From contig JANWKN010000153.1 in the NCBI GenBank assembly GCA_025451355.1, positions 1 through 35,828 on the forward strand: a DNA stretch of 35,828 bases. Reading direction: 5' to 3'. The notes under the pieces are model-generated. The model saw nothing but the letters and a program-made list of their open reading frames with translations. It made no database searches and had not been told where the DNA came from. The position numbers and the translations under genes were made by a program. Position 1 is the first letter of the stretch. Each line of letters begins with the position of its first letter. This document shows, one piece after another, positions 1 through 8,344 of this stretch. This DNA is from Pseudolabrys sp. (GTDB lineage Bacteria; Pseudomonadota; Alphaproteobacteria; Rhizobiales; Xanthobacteraceae).

Positions 1-136
1 CGGCCCAGGCACGGCGGCCCGGTCCGATTTCAATGCGCTTCGGAAACATGCCTTGCTTCTCCAAGCGCCAGATTTGAACTTTGGAATATTGAATGCTCTT
101 GGCGAGCTTTAAGTCGTCACAACAAAGCAGTTTCAT
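1..136 (-). CDS. AlpA-family phage-type transcriptional regulator (partial, runs off the left edge)
   Basis: Only the first 45 codons are in the window. The start ATG is at 136-134 and the protein begins MKLLCCDDLK. It continues with a short winged-helix/MerR-like pattern (residues about 9-40: LKLAKSIQYSKVQIWRLEKQ, then GMFPKRIEIG and GPGRRAW). The 'S..QIWRLEKQGMFPKRI.IG' pattern is typical of AlpA regulators, small DNA-binding proteins that control integrase or excision in P4-like elements. It lies on the same strand as, and downstream of, the integrase at 715-1965, which fits an integrated element continuing to the left. The C-terminus is not visible. AlpA family is fairly sure; its role here is inferred from context. 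Confidence 0.75.
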   Translation of the reverse strand, partial: MKLLCCDDLKLAKSIQYSKVQIWRLEKQGMFPKRIEIGPGRRAWA

Positions 137-139
137 TTT

Positions 140-176
140 GTGTCCTCACGTTGCGCCGAAGCGAGATTGAGGACAC
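140..176. promoter_or_regulatory. Perfect 9-bp inverted repeat upstream of the alpA-like gene (candidate operator)
   Basis: GTGTCCTCA at 140-148 is repeated in reverse complement as TGAGGACAC at 168-176, with a 19-nt spacer. The left arm ends 4 nt before the start codon of the alpA-like gene (136). The arms could be a dyad operator over its promoter, or an RNA hairpin hiding the ribosome binding site. No T-run follows, so a terminator is unlikely. The regulatory role is inference. Confidence 0.4.
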
Positions 177-225
177 CTATTTATTGAATGCTACCGGATA
201 AGCGGGGACACTAAATACGATTTAA

Positions 226-543
226 TTATTGTCCCGGTTTCCGGGGGCGATTGCTGGCGTCAGTAAGGGCACGGGCGAGGGTAAGGTTTTCTTCTTCGTC
301 AATGGTTCGCTTTAACCGAGCCAGGCGTTTCGGAGCTGTGGTGCGGTCGCCGCCATGTTTGGGCACTGGATAAAAGCCTTTGTTTTCCATGAATCTCACA
401 GTTGGAGTGATGACCTTTTCAAAAGGCCGGCCCGAAGTACGTGCGACCTCCATAGCGACTCTAATTGCCGCAAGATCCTCCTTAGTCCTGCGTTCAACCG
501 TCCCTCTTGGGCGGCCGGGGCCTCTGCTCGCCTGAGCATTCAA
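226..543 (-). CDS. Small conserved-looking protein of the integrated element, TTG start
   Basis: I do not recognise this 105-aa protein. I placed the start at TTG 543-541 because GGAGG lies 8 nt upstream and the coding-like part begins there (LNAQASRGPGRPRGTVERRT). The longer reading that starts at ATG 681 has an unconvincing N-terminus and sits antiparallel in frame to a better open frame. The sequence is basic with a GPGRPRGT stretch reminiscent of AT-hook or linker motifs, followed by a helical, charged region. It ends KPGQ. It overlaps the upstream gene (494-718) by 50 nt. The two could also be one frameshifted gene, since GGAGG also encodes residues in the other frame. Confidence 0.5.
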   Translation of the reverse strand: MNAQASRGPGRPRGTVERRTKEDLAAIRVAMEVARTSGRPFEKVITPTVRFMENKGFYPVPKHGGDRTTAPKRLARLKRTIDEEENLTLARALTDASNRPRKPGQ

Positions 544-718
544 GAGAAATACCTCCAAGAAAAAGCAGTCCGAACTGAGCGAGCATCTGGAGACTGGGGT
601 TTCCTTCGGCATCGAGCTGCAATTCGACGCTATGCCGTTTGCAAAAATCCGCGAAAAAATCTGCCTTCCAAAGATTTTCATAGCCCTTTGACGATGGCCC
701 GTTTGCTTTCATCGTCAC
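494..718 (-). CDS. Small unknown protein coupled to the integrase
   Basis: The 74-aa frame starts at GTG 718, overlapping the stop codon of the integrase gene (GTGA overlap), with a second possible start at ATG 712. This arrangement suggests translational coupling. The middle part is well balanced in composition (FFADFCKRHSVELQLDAEGN) and looks truly coding. The last 17 codons overlap the following gene in another frame. No domain is recognised. It belongs to the integrated element by position. A frameshift joining it to the gene at 226-543 is an alternative. Confidence 0.5.
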   Translation of the reverse strand: MTMKANGPSSKGYENLWKADFFADFCKRHSVELQLDAEGNPSLQMLAQFGLLFLGGISLECSGEQRPRPPKRDG

Positions 719-1965
719 GCCCTCGCCGTCTCAAGCTGAACCACGTTAGCCGGCGGTGGTGTAATGATATCGCGCAGGCGTTTGGCCCATAGATCGAGCG
801 CTTGACGCTTTTCATCGAGATAGGTGTGCCGGTCGTAGACCTTGTGAAGCCCTGGTTTTGTGTGTGCGACCACAAGTTCGCGAATCAGATCGGGTACTGG
901 AAGTGCCGACAGTCCGGTCCGCATCGTGCGGCGGATGTCGTGAATGACAAACGGCGGCAAGGGCCGTCGTAGCTCGCCCCGCATTTTCACATCAAGCGCG
1001 TGCTTGGCTTTGGCGAACCCGCCGACGACTGGTCGTACCCCATAGCTTGCCGAGAACAAATAATCGCCTTTAGTGAAACGTGGCAGACTTTCCAAAATTC
1101 TTGCCGCCTCATCCGATAGCGGCACGACATGACCAGCGTCCGATTTCATCCTTTCGGCGGGGATTTCCCAAAGTTTTTTAGCTAGATCGAACTCACTCCA
1201 TCGAGCCTCCGCTACCTCGCTCTTGCGCTGACCCGTAAGTGCGAGCATTTGGAACAGGGCCCCGTAGGGGTAGCCCATGGCCTCGCTCGCCTTCCACAAA
1301 GCCCGCAGCTCGTCTTCATTGAGAACACGTGTGCGAGCCTTTTTGGCACCAATAATTTCCTTCGGCCTCATGCGGTCACAGGGGGAATTTTCCAGACCGT
1401 AAACACCCCTACTAATCGCCCAATTAAAGATGCGGCGGGCATAGCCCAAAACGTTATGCGCCTGATACGGCTTTCCGGCATCGACAAGGCCGTCAACGAC
1501 TGCCAACACGTCACGGCGGGTAATCTCAGTGATCGGGCGAGCCGCCCAGCGCGAAACAAACTCTCGTCGAATGACTCCTTCGGCTTTTTTGAACTGGCGC
1601 GTCTTTGAAAGGTGGCGTTTAAAGAACTCCTCGGTTACAGCCAGAAAGGTGTTTTCCTGCCGCAGCGCGGCGTGCCGGGCCGCTTCCTCCGCCGACTCCG
1701 GGTCGATGCCCTTGGCGATCAATTTAATCCAGCCTCGGGCCTTTTCTCGCGCCTCCTCTAAACTCACCCGGTCGTAAACCCCGAGCTTGCGGCGCGTCGG
1801 GTTCTTGCTGCCGGGATAGCGAGCCGTCAGGACGAATGTTCGTCGTCCGGTGTCGGACACGCGCACTCCGAAGCCCGGAAATCCAAGATCCCAAACGTCC
1901 GTATGAGTGCCGGGCTTTGTCGGCCTTAGACTTTTTAGCGTGCGGTCTGTAAGGTTGCGCTTCAT
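715..1965 (-). CDS. P4-type tyrosine recombinase/integrase (DUF4102 N-terminus)
   Basis: Site-specific recombinase that would insert or excise the element lying to the left. Residues 1-90 form the arm-type DNA-binding domain (VWDLGFPGFGVRVSDTGRRT, then RKLGVYDRVSLEEARE). A SAM-like core-binding domain follows at about 100-190. The catalytic domain shows Arg in ALTGQRKSE, His-x-x-Arg in HDIRRT, His in VVAHTKPG and Tyr in KVYDRHTY, so it appears complete. I chose ATG 1965 (MKRNLTDRTL); starts at ATG 1977 and TTG 1995 are in frame but run into the TTGGCAACG repeats. The length of 416 aa is normal for the family. The downstream gene is coupled. No tRNA lies beside it within the window, so its attachment site is not identified. 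Confidence 0.9.
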   Translation of the reverse strand: MKRNLTDRTLKSLRPTKPGTHTDVWDLGFPGFGVRVSDTGRRTFVLTARYPGSKNPTRRKLGVYDRVSLEEAREKARGWIKLIAKGIDPESAEEAARHAALRQENTFLAVTEEFFKRHLSKTRQFKKAEGVIRREFVSRWAARPITEITRRDVLAVVDGLVDAGKPYQAHNVLGYARRIFNWAISRGVYGLENSPCDRMRPKEIIGAKKARTRVLNEDELRALWKASEAMGYPYGALFQMLALTGQRKSEVAEARWSEFDLAKKLWEIPAERMKSDAGHVVPLSDEAARILESLPRFTKGDYLFSASYGVRPVVGGFAKAKHALDVKMRGELRRPLPPFVIHDIRRTMRTGLSALPVPDLIRELVVAHTKPGLHKVYDRHTYLDEKRQALDLWAKRLRDIITPPPANVVQLETARA

Positions 1966-1977
1966 GGCCTGCCCCAT

Positions 1978-2023
1978 TTGGCAACGGGTTGGCAACGAAG
2001 TTGGTGGAATTCAGTGTTGCCAA
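1978..2023. repeat. TTGGCAACG direct repeats with 11-bp period plus one inverted copy, beside the integrase
   Basis: TTGGCAACG occurs at 1978-1986 and 1989-1997, and an inverted GTTGCCAA is at 2016-2023. The direct pair sits 13 nt upstream of the chosen integrase start. Paired short repeats at an integrase 5' end are the usual place for arm-type binding sites or an attachment region. A similar pair with the same period lies at 13521-13539. The att role is inferred. Confidence 0.5.
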
Positions 2024-2080
2024 ATCCAAGCCGAAGATACTACAAGAAACGCGATATGCAAGGTTTATAAGGGTTTTTTG

Positions 2081-2419
2081 ATGAGCAATGCAGTGGTGCG
2101 AAATGCCAAATATACGGTAGGACAGATAGTCAAGCACCGGATATATCCTTTCCGTGGCGTCATCTTCGACATCGACCCCGTGTTCAACAACACCGAGGAA
2201 TGGTGGCAGGCGATTCCTGCCGAAATCCGTCCGCGGAAGGATCAACCCTTCTATCATCTCTTCGCCGAAAACTCAGAGACCGAATACGTCGCTTACGTGT
2301 CGGAGCAGAATCTGCTTCCCGACACCTCGGACACGCCGCTTCGTCACCCGGATGTCGCCGAGGTTTTCGAGCAGGATGAAAATGGCGGCTATCGGCCGCG
2401 TCGCACTGGCCTGCACTAG
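2081..2419 (+). CDS. hspQ: Heat shock protein HspQ
   Basis: A 112-aa HspQ-family protein (hemimethylated DNA-binding/YccV-like fold). The sequence shows the family pattern: AKYTVGQIVKHRIYPFRGVI, FDIDPVFNNTEEWW, QPFYHLFAEN and TEYVAYVSEQNLL. HspQ in enterobacteria is a heat-induced specificity factor for the Lon protease and binds hemimethylated DNA. I chose ATG 2081 because family similarity starts at residue 8; the same frame is open back to 1907 but the extension overlaps the integrase and looks like antisense. The length is typical. It faces the IalB gene across a terminator. No clear heat-shock promoter was recognised. Confidence 0.93.
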   Translation: MSNAVVRNAKYTVGQIVKHRIYPFRGVIFDIDPVFNNTEEWWQAIPAEIRPRKDQPFYHLFAENSETEYVAYVSEQNLLPDTSDTPLRHPDVAEVFEQDENGGYRPRRTGLH

Positions 2420-2421
2420 CC

Positions 2422-2451
2422 AAAAATAAAGGCGCGGCCCAGGGCCGCGCC
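2422..2451 (-). terminator. Rho-independent terminator of the IalB gene
   Basis: GGCGCGGCCC at 2431-2440 and GGGCCGCGCC at 2442-2451 form an almost continuous GC palindrome. Read on the minus strand it is followed by TTTATTTTTGG (2421-2430), a T-rich tail, so it ends transcripts of the IalB gene, whose stop is at 2486. It may also stop hspQ, but the plus-strand tail lacks T. Confidence 0.8.
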
Positions 2452-2485
2452 TTCGCGCTTGATCGGACGAAAAAACCGGAAGCGC

Positions 2486-3310
2486 TTATTTTTTCTGCGC
2501 CGGTGCCGGTGCCGTCGGGAACGCCGGAGCCGCGGGTGCCTGGCTCTGCTGGCCCTCGAGCTTCTTGCGTGCTTCGTCGGCTTTCTTCTGGAGCTCTTCC
2601 TGCAACTTGCGTTGCTGCTCCTCGAACGCTTTCGGATCGGTCGCCGGGCCGTCGTACGCTTTGGCAAAATCGCTCAACGGCAGCGGTAGGCTGATCGGCG
2701 TTCCCTGCATATTGATCGCCTGCACGATGATGTTCTGTCCCTTCTTCATCTTGCCGATCAGGTCGTCGGTCACTTGAAAGTCAGCCATGCAGCCCACCGG
2801 GAAGCAGATGCTGTAGGGCGATTGCGCAGGTTGCCCCTGATCGATCAGCATGCGGGTGCCATGCGACAGCTGCATGCCGAGCGGAACGGTCACACGCAGC
2901 ACCTTTTGTCCGCCTTCCGGCTCGAACAGCTGAACGATCGCGACCGGCATGCCGTTTTCCAGCCGGCCATCTTTGGTAATGACGCAGACCTGTTTGTTCT
3001 GGGTATCCGGTCCCTTACCGCAGACCTTCATCCACGGCGAATACATGAGCTGCGGCTGATCACCGCCCGCCTGCTGCTGTCCGGGTTGTCCGGGTTGCCC
3101 TTGCTGACCCTGCTGCGGCGGTTGCGCCGGCTGACCCTGCTGCGCCGCGGGCGCCTGTTTCTGGGCCGGGACCTGTTTCTGCGCAGGCGCTGCGGGGGCC
3201 TTTTGCTGCTGCTGGGCGAGCGCCGGTGCGGCCATGAGCAGCGCCGCCAACGTTCCGGCCACGGTCAGCGCCCGGCCCAAGGGCCGGGTCGAAGCAATCC
3301 GATGATCCAT
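2486..3310 (-). CDS. Invasion-associated locus B (IalB) family exported protein
   Basis: A 274-aa secreted protein. Residues 1-33 are a signal peptide (hydrophobic VAGTLAALLMAAPALA then Gln-rich). Residues 34-85 are a low-complexity Pro/Gln/Ala/Gly linker. The IalB domain runs from about 90 to 215, with LMYSPWMKVCGKGPD, QVCVITKDGR, GMQLSHGTRMLIDQGQ and SICFPVGCMADF; four Cys probably form disulfides. The tail is a charged helix (EEQQRKLQEELQKKADEARK) followed by Pro/Ala. The family is named after Bartonella IalB, but in free-living Rhizobiales it is a periplasmic or cell-surface protein of unclear role. It is convergent with hspQ. Confidence 0.9.
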   Translation of the reverse strand: MDHRIASTRPLGRALTVAGTLAALLMAAPALAQQQQKAPAAPAQKQVPAQKQAPAAQQGQPAQPPQQGQQGQPGQPGQQQAGGDQPQLMYSPWMKVCGKGPDTQNKQVCVITKDGRLENGMPVAIVQLFEPEGGQKVLRVTVPLGMQLSHGTRMLIDQGQPAQSPYSICFPVGCMADFQVTDDLIGKMKKGQNIIVQAINMQGTPISLPLPLSDFAKAYDGPATDPKAFEEQQRKLQEELQKKADEARKKLEGQQSQAPAAPAFPTAPAPAQKK

Positions 3311-3486
3311 TGCGATTGTCCCTTATTCTCCGCGTTCGCGACCAATGGCTGCCGAACGGCGCTTTCAGGCGGCTCTCTCCGTGTGAAATACGGCGGGAGC
3401 GTGACACTCGGGGTGCCTCATACCCGAAATGCCTGCAATAAAGCCACGAATGCACTGAAAATGCCGCCCGGTCGGACCCTGGGCGT

Positions 3487-5376
3487 ATGATAAATTTACA
3501 CAAAATTGGATCAAATCGCATTCGAACGCCTTTCGCGCTGAAACGTGTTCCAACCGCGCTGACGCAGCTGCGGGCGTCCCGGCGTGCAGTGATATTTGGC
3601 ACCCTGCTGGCCGCGACTGGCGGCCTGCGTCTCGCGCGCTCTGAAGCTGCGTCGCACGCTCTAGCCATGCACGGCGAACCTGAATGGGGTTCCAATTTCA
3701 CCCATCCAACCTATGCGAATCCCGCGGCGAGCAAAGGTGGACAGCTTGTGCACGGTGTGCTCGGCACCTTCGATTGCCTCAACCCGTTCATCGTCAAAGG
3801 CATATCCGCAGCCAATATGCGCGGGTATGTCATCGAGAGTCTGCTCGCACGCGGTTATGACGAACCATTCACGCTGTACGGCCTGCTCGCCGAAAGCGTC
3901 GAGACGGATGCTGCCCGCAACTATGTCACTTTCACTCTCAATCCGGCAGCGCGGTTTTCGGACGGCAGGCCGGTAACACCCGCAGACATAATCTTCTCAT
4001 GGGAGCTCCTGCGCGACAGAGGCCGGCCAAATTTCCGCACGTACTACATCAAGGTCGTCAAGGCTGAACAAACCGGAGAACGCACCATCCGGTTTGACCT
4101 CACTGGCGCCGACGATCGCGAGCTTCCGCTCATCATCGGTCTGATGCCGGTGCTAGCAAAGCACGCCATCAATCCCGCGACCTTCGAGGACACGAGCTTC
4201 GACCCGTTGCTCGGTAGCGGACCCTACGTCGTCAGCGCGGTGAAACCCGGCGACACCGTCACATTCAGGCGCGACAACAATTATTGGGGACGCGATCTCC
4301 CAATCAATCGCGGCTTATGGAACTTCGACACTATCCGCTTCGACTATTACCGCGACGGCAACACGCACTTCGAAGCTTTCAAGAAAGGTCTTTACGATTT
4401 GCGCGTCGAGACCGATCCCGGCCGTTGGCAAATGGCTTACGAGTTTCCGGCGCTTCGGGCTGGCCATGTTGTCAAGGAAGACATGCCCTACGGACTGCCG
4501 AAAGGCATGAACGGTCTTGTCTTCAACACGAGACGGGCGATTTTTTCCGATGTACGGGTGCGCGAAGCCATCCTGCAATTGTTCGATTTCGAGTGGATCA
4601 ACCACAATTATTTCTTCGACCTGTACAAGCGTACGGCCAGCTATTTCGACGGCTGCGATCTCTCCGCATACGGCGTCGCCGCTAATGAACGAGAGCGCGA
4701 ACTGTTAAAGCTTTTTCCGGATGCGGTGCGCGCCGACATCATGGACGGTATGTGGTCCCCGCCGGTCACGGACGGATCAGGACGCGATCGTCGCAACCTC
4801 GGCCACGCTTTCGCGCTGTTCAAGGCTGCCGGCTATGAACTCAAAGGCACCCAACTGACCAATGTCGGCACCGGCAGGCCTTTGTCGTTCGAAATCCTCA
4901 CCACGACTCGCGATCAGGAGCGGCTCGCGCTCGCATTTGTGCGCAGCCTGAAGCGGGCCGGAATCGAGGCACGAGTACGGACCGTCGATGCAACCCAGTT
5001 CGAGCGCCGTCGGATCGCTTTTGATTTCGACATGATGGAGTATCGCTGGGAACAATCCCTCTCGCCTGGCAACGAGCAATTGTTCTACTGGGGCTCGGGG
5101 GCAGCCGATCAACAAGGCAGCCGCAACTATATGGGAGTCAAGTCGAAGGCGGTCGACGCAATGATCGCTGCGATGCTTGCCGCCACGGGCCGCACCGATT
5201 TTGTCGCGGCGACCCGGGCCCTAGACCGCATCTTGCTCTCCGGCTTTTACGTCGTCCCGCTCTACTTCCCGCCGGTACAATGGGTGGCTCGCTGGACGCG
5301 AATCGAGCATCCCTCACATACCTCCCTTTTTGGCTACTTGCCGGAAACGTGGTGGCAGACGGATCTGAAGCCTTGA
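3487..5376 (+). CDS. ABC transporter periplasmic peptide-binding protein (SBP family 5, YejA-like)
   Basis: A 629-aa extracellular solute-binding protein. The N-terminus holds a likely Tat signal (SRRAVIFGTLLAATGG, residues about 31-46). The mature part begins AMHGEPEWGSNFTHPTYANP and continues GTFDCLNPFIVKG, IIFSWELLRDRG, GSGPYVV and NYWGRDLPINRG, all typical of the oligopeptide/microcin C (YejA) branch. Such proteins capture peptides or related solutes in the periplasm and hand them to an ABC permease. No permease or ATPase gene is adjacent, so it is either an orphan or works with a transporter elsewhere. The start ATG 3487 is the only good Met before the Tat motif. The next gene starts 10 nt downstream. 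Confidence 0.88.
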   Translation: MINLHKIGSNRIRTPFALKRVPTALTQLRASRRAVIFGTLLAATGGLRLARSEAASHALAMHGEPEWGSNFTHPTYANPAASKGGQLVHGVLGTFDCLNPFIVKGISAANMRGYVIESLLARGYDEPFTLYGLLAESVETDAARNYVTFTLNPAARFSDGRPVTPADIIFSWELLRDRGRPNFRTYYIKVVKAEQTGERTIRFDLTGADDRELPLIIGLMPVLAKHAINPATFEDTSFDPLLGSGPYVVSAVKPGDTVTFRRDNNYWGRDLPINRGLWNFDTIRFDYYRDGNTHFEAFKKGLYDLRVETDPGRWQMAYEFPALRAGHVVKEDMPYGLPKGMNGLVFNTRRAIFSDVRVREAILQLFDFEWINHNYFFDLYKRTASYFDGCDLSAYGVAANERERELLKLFPDAVRADIMDGMWSPPVTDGSGRDRRNLGHAFALFKAAGYELKGTQLTNVGTGRPLSFEILTTTRDQERLALAFVRSLKRAGIEARVRTVDATQFERRRIAFDFDMMEYRWEQSLSPGNEQLFYWGSGAADQQGSRNYMGVKSKAVDAMIAAMLAATGRTDFVAATRALDRILLSGFYVVPLYFPPVQWVARWTRIEHPSHTSLFGYLPETWWQTDLKP

Positions 5377-5386
5377 GGCCTTGCCT

Positions 5387-6660
5387 ATGATCCTGGGCGA
5401 AAACCCACGCGCGGTGGGCACGGCGGCGACACTCGACGATCTTTCGTCGCGCCGGGGTGCGTCATCCCGAGTCGCTCGCTCTGGCCGACCCGCCGAACCG
5501 TCAAGGCTTCACCATGGGAGTGCCGCGCACGCTGAGTTTCGCGCAAACCGATCGCGCGATCTCGGCTTTCGCGGCAAGACTACGCGGCCTGGGGCTGCAA
5601 ACCGACAGCGCCGTGGCTATCCAGCTTCCGAACACCGTGGAAAGCGCCATCGCTTTCCTTGGCGTGCTCCGGGCGGGTATGATTCCGGTGCCATTGCCGC
5701 TGCTGTGGCGGCAGGAGGAGATCGTTGCCGCGCTTCGGCAGGTCGGTGCCAGGACCATCGTGAGCAGTTCGCGCATTGGTCAGGTCGCTCAAATCGAAAT
5801 CGCCATGCAGAGCGCGGTCGAATTGTTTTCGATCCGCCATGTCTGCGGCTTCGGGCCTGATCTTCCAGACGGCATTGTCCCGCTTGACGATATATTTCTT
5901 CCCGAAACCACCGAAGCCACCGTGAGCGTTTCGCGGATTGGTCCTGCCGCGGCGCATGTCGCCGCCATTACATTCTACCCAGACCCCAACGGGTTCGCGC
6001 CGATCGCGCGCAGCCACGTGGAGCTGGTTGCGAGAGGAATGGAAATATTTCTCGAGACCGGCGCCACATCCGACACGCCAATATTGTCGACGATACCAAT
6101 CGGATCATTCGCCGGCATCGGGCTCACAGTTGTGCCCTGGCTCTTGTCCGGCGGCGCATTGCACCTGCATCACAGTTTTGATCCTGAGTCTTTCGGTGCG
6201 CAATGCCGCGCAGTTGCCGACGGCACAGTGATCTTGCCTACTGCCGCCGTTGCGGCCATAGCGGAATCGGGGTCACTCAAGGACTCAACACAGACTGTTG
6301 TCGCTCTCTGGCGCACGCCGGAACGCTTTGCAGCCGCCGAGTCATGGGAAGGCCGGTCGAGCCTCGTCGACGTGACGAGCTTCGGCGAAACAGGCCTGAT
6401 CGCCGCTCGTCGTGGCGGAGACGGCCTGCCAGTGCCAATCCCGATCGGTCCCGTCGCTTCGACCTATCGGGCTCCTGGGGCGCCTGTTGTCATTGAAACA
6501 AGTGTCATGCCTGCTGGAACGCTGGCGTTGCGCGGCCGCATGGTCCCCACGCATGCCTTGCAGCCACATGCTGGCCGACCGCTTCCCGATCACACCGGTT
6601 ATGTCGATACCGGCTTTGCCTGCAACCGGGGGCGAAACGCCAAGACATTGATTGTTACGG
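5387..6660 (+). pseudogene. Acyl-CoA synthetase (AMP-binding, ANL superfamily), frameshifted and truncated
   Basis: The gene opens at ATG 5387 with a GAGG 8 nt upstream, 10 nt after the substrate-binding protein gene. The first frame reads up to TLDDL (about 5443); the family continues in the next frame from RRAGVRHPESLALADPP (about 5445), so a frameshift lies at 5441-5446. The body keeps ANL features (LSFAQTDRAISAFAARLRGL, VAIQLPNTVESAIAFLGVLR, AGMIPVPLPLLWRQ, DTGF). The expected C-terminal adenylation part is missing: after DTGFACNRGRNAKTLIVTA (about 6660) the same frame runs directly into a GGDEF-type protein. An internal GTG at 5457 could start a shortened protein, but the chimera makes enzyme activity unlikely. 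The exact fusion point is approximate. Confidence 0.75.
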
Positions 6661-7290
6661 CTCTGCTGTGCCTGCGGGTCGCCACCTTGTGCGGCCCGGT
6701 CGTACCCGTGATCGCGCGCGTCCGCGGTGACGAGGATGCAGCCGTTCCGATTGCGCTCCCATCTGACGGCGCTCTGCCCGTTGGACGGTTACTTGCGCGC
6801 CTGCAGTTTGCGACGCGCGTCCGTGCCCTGCATGCCACCGTCCTGCGCCGCATCGATCTGTTCGCATCGCACGACGGCAAATTGGCAAATGTTCCCGGTC
6901 GGCGATGCTCTCGACGACGCAACTGTGCCGATCGCCGGACGCGGTCGGCTTTACCCGACCCTCAGTGTCGCAATGGGCGAGCGAGTCAGGATCGCCGGTG
7001 CACTCAGTGTCGAGGCCGCGGCCAGACACCTCAATACCCGGGATATCGATGGCATCGTCGTTGGCGATGGATTCTCCCCGCGCATGGTCGAGGCATTCCT
7101 CACCGTACTCGCGCAAGACCCAAGATTCTGAGACATTCCGGTAGCGGTGATCGGCGAAGCGCCGCCGGATTTCGCCGACGCGCTTCCCAACATCGATCAG
7201 GTTGCCGCGGATCCGCGGCGCCTCGTCGCCCGAATGGTGCCACTGGTGCGAATGCGCGCATTCGAAGGACGCCTCAAGCGAATGCTCAAT
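6660..7290 (+). pseudogene. Degenerate GGDEF signalling protein, N-terminal fragment (multiple lesions)
   Basis: From about 6660 the frame encodes a receiver-like region (DGALPVGRLLARLQFATRV, ALHATVLRRIDLFAS). Lesions: an extra G near 6897-6900 shifts the frame after KLANVP to VGDALDDATV; a TGA at 7129-7131 interrupts AQDPRF/DIPVAVIGEAPPDF, likely from CGA. The reading ends at KRMLN (7289), where the island begins. The family continuation, starting RMLKSLDTDGIFD, is found 6.3 kb away at 13617. The upstream end is missing because of fusion to the acyl-CoA synthetase. The intact protein would have been a receiver plus degenerate GGDEF protein. Confidence 0.75.
7277..7289. repeat. Left junction repeat of the island (12 of 13 bp match to 13617-13629)
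   Basis: AGCGAATGCTCAA here matches AGCGAATGCTTAA at 13617-13629 in direct orientation. In both places it encodes the same RML codons of the GGDEF gene, so it is the duplicated target or attachment core flanking the insertion. Confidence 0.6.
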
Positions 7291-7535
7291 ACTCTTCCGG
7301 GCGTACTTAGTGAAACGGTATTGTGCCAATCAATATTGTTTTGCTGGCGTTGCTCGATTTGCTGCGCGTGGCCCGTGAGAAGTGTGGGCGCGACGGCAGC
7401 TATCAGTTGAATGGTCTCATTGAAACGCGTGGCCGCTGCCGGGGAAATAGCTTTGCGTTAATCGTGTACTTTAGGCGGCCCGGTTTGCTGGAAATGCGAA
7501 TCAATTTAATTTCGCGCCAATTGGAATGGCGAAAC

Positions 7536-7778
7536 ATGCCGCGCAAACGTGGAGCCAGCCTGTTCATCGGCCTTAACCGTCACCGCGTCAGCGCGACCGA
7601 TCTGAAAAGCAGACTCGCGGAACGTGATCGACGGCAGTTAGCTGATAACAGAACACCAGCGGAAAAATATCTTGGCGATCCGTCGCCGGATCGGTCAGCG
7701 CTGGCACGGGGGCTCCCCACAGGCATCGCGCCGGAGTTTCAAGCACGGGGGCAGCGGGTTGATCTGTGGCGACGGTGA
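7536..7778 (+). CDS. Small hypothetical protein (80 aa)
   Basis: A basic, hydrophilic protein starting at ATG 7536 (MPRKRGASLF). The central part (RLAERDRRQLADNRTPAEKY, LGDPSPDRSAL) has the look of short Bradyrhizobium proteins with a D-R-T-P-A-E motif, but I cannot give a function. The frame is open upstream to 7323, yet the extension has poor composition. There is no strong ribosome binding site (a weak GGAATGG lies about 10 nt upstream). The inverted repeat TCGCATC/GATGCGA (7796-7817) follows it and might be a weak terminator or operator of the next gene. Confidence 0.45.
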   Translation: MPRKRGASLFIGLNRHRVSATDLKSRLAERDRRQLADNRTPAEKYLGDPSPDRSALARGLPTGIAPEFQARGQRVDLWRR

Positions 7779-7844
7779 CCTATCAAAAAAATAGATCGCA
7801 TCGTAAGATTGATGCGAGCAATAAGCATGAGCCAAGGCTGGCGG

Positions 7845-8213
7845 ATGAAAAAGATATTGATCTTGGGTTTCCTGCTGCCCGGTTTGCAGCCATTATCGGC
7901 TCAACCTTTGCCGTCCTATGATCTCAGTTATTACGACAGCCCACAGTGCATAAAAGAAAAAGCTAATAGCTTTGCAAAGAACACACTAATACTGGACAAA
8001 ACAGACGAAGCCGTCGGCAAATCAATATGCCAGGTAGCGAAGGCTGCCGGGCCGTCGTCACACGAAGACATGGCCAAGCGGTGGGAGACAATTCCATCTG
8101 AGATCCGGTCGAAGTGCATCAACACATTAGAAAATGACCGAAAGACCGGGCGGATACCAACAATGGACTATGTCATGCTTGGCACTTGCATTGACTACTT
8201 GATGAAAAAATAA
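7845..8213 (+). CDS. Small exported protein of unknown function
   Basis: A 122-aa protein with a clear signal peptide (MKKILILGFLLPGLQPLSAQ) when started at ATG 7845; in-frame Met codons at 7809 and 7827 would put extra residues before it. The mature part has four Cys (SPQCIKEK, KSICQVAKAA, RSKCINTLEN, LGTCIDYLMKK) that may form two disulfides, a helical organisation, and a motif EDMAKRWETIPSEIRSKC. It ends in an inverted repeat CGCTAG/CTAGCG (8214-8233) just after the stop. Codon use is more AT-rich than in the core genes, consistent with transfer. No family recognised. Confidence 0.65.
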   Translation: MKKILILGFLLPGLQPLSAQPLPSYDLSYYDSPQCIKEKANSFAKNTLILDKTDEAVGKSICQVAKAAGPSSHEDMAKRWETIPSEIRSKCINTLENDRKTGRIPTMDYVMLGTCIDYLMKK

Positions 8214-8344
8214 CGCTAGCTAGATCACTAGCGTCGGCTGGCCCTCCCGCAATTCAGGTTCAACGGTATCGCGCCCGAGAAATGCAGCCGCTTCCGCCTG
8301 TGCTTCCCGTTACAACGGCCCGGCCCTGCTCCGGCGGGTCCGCA

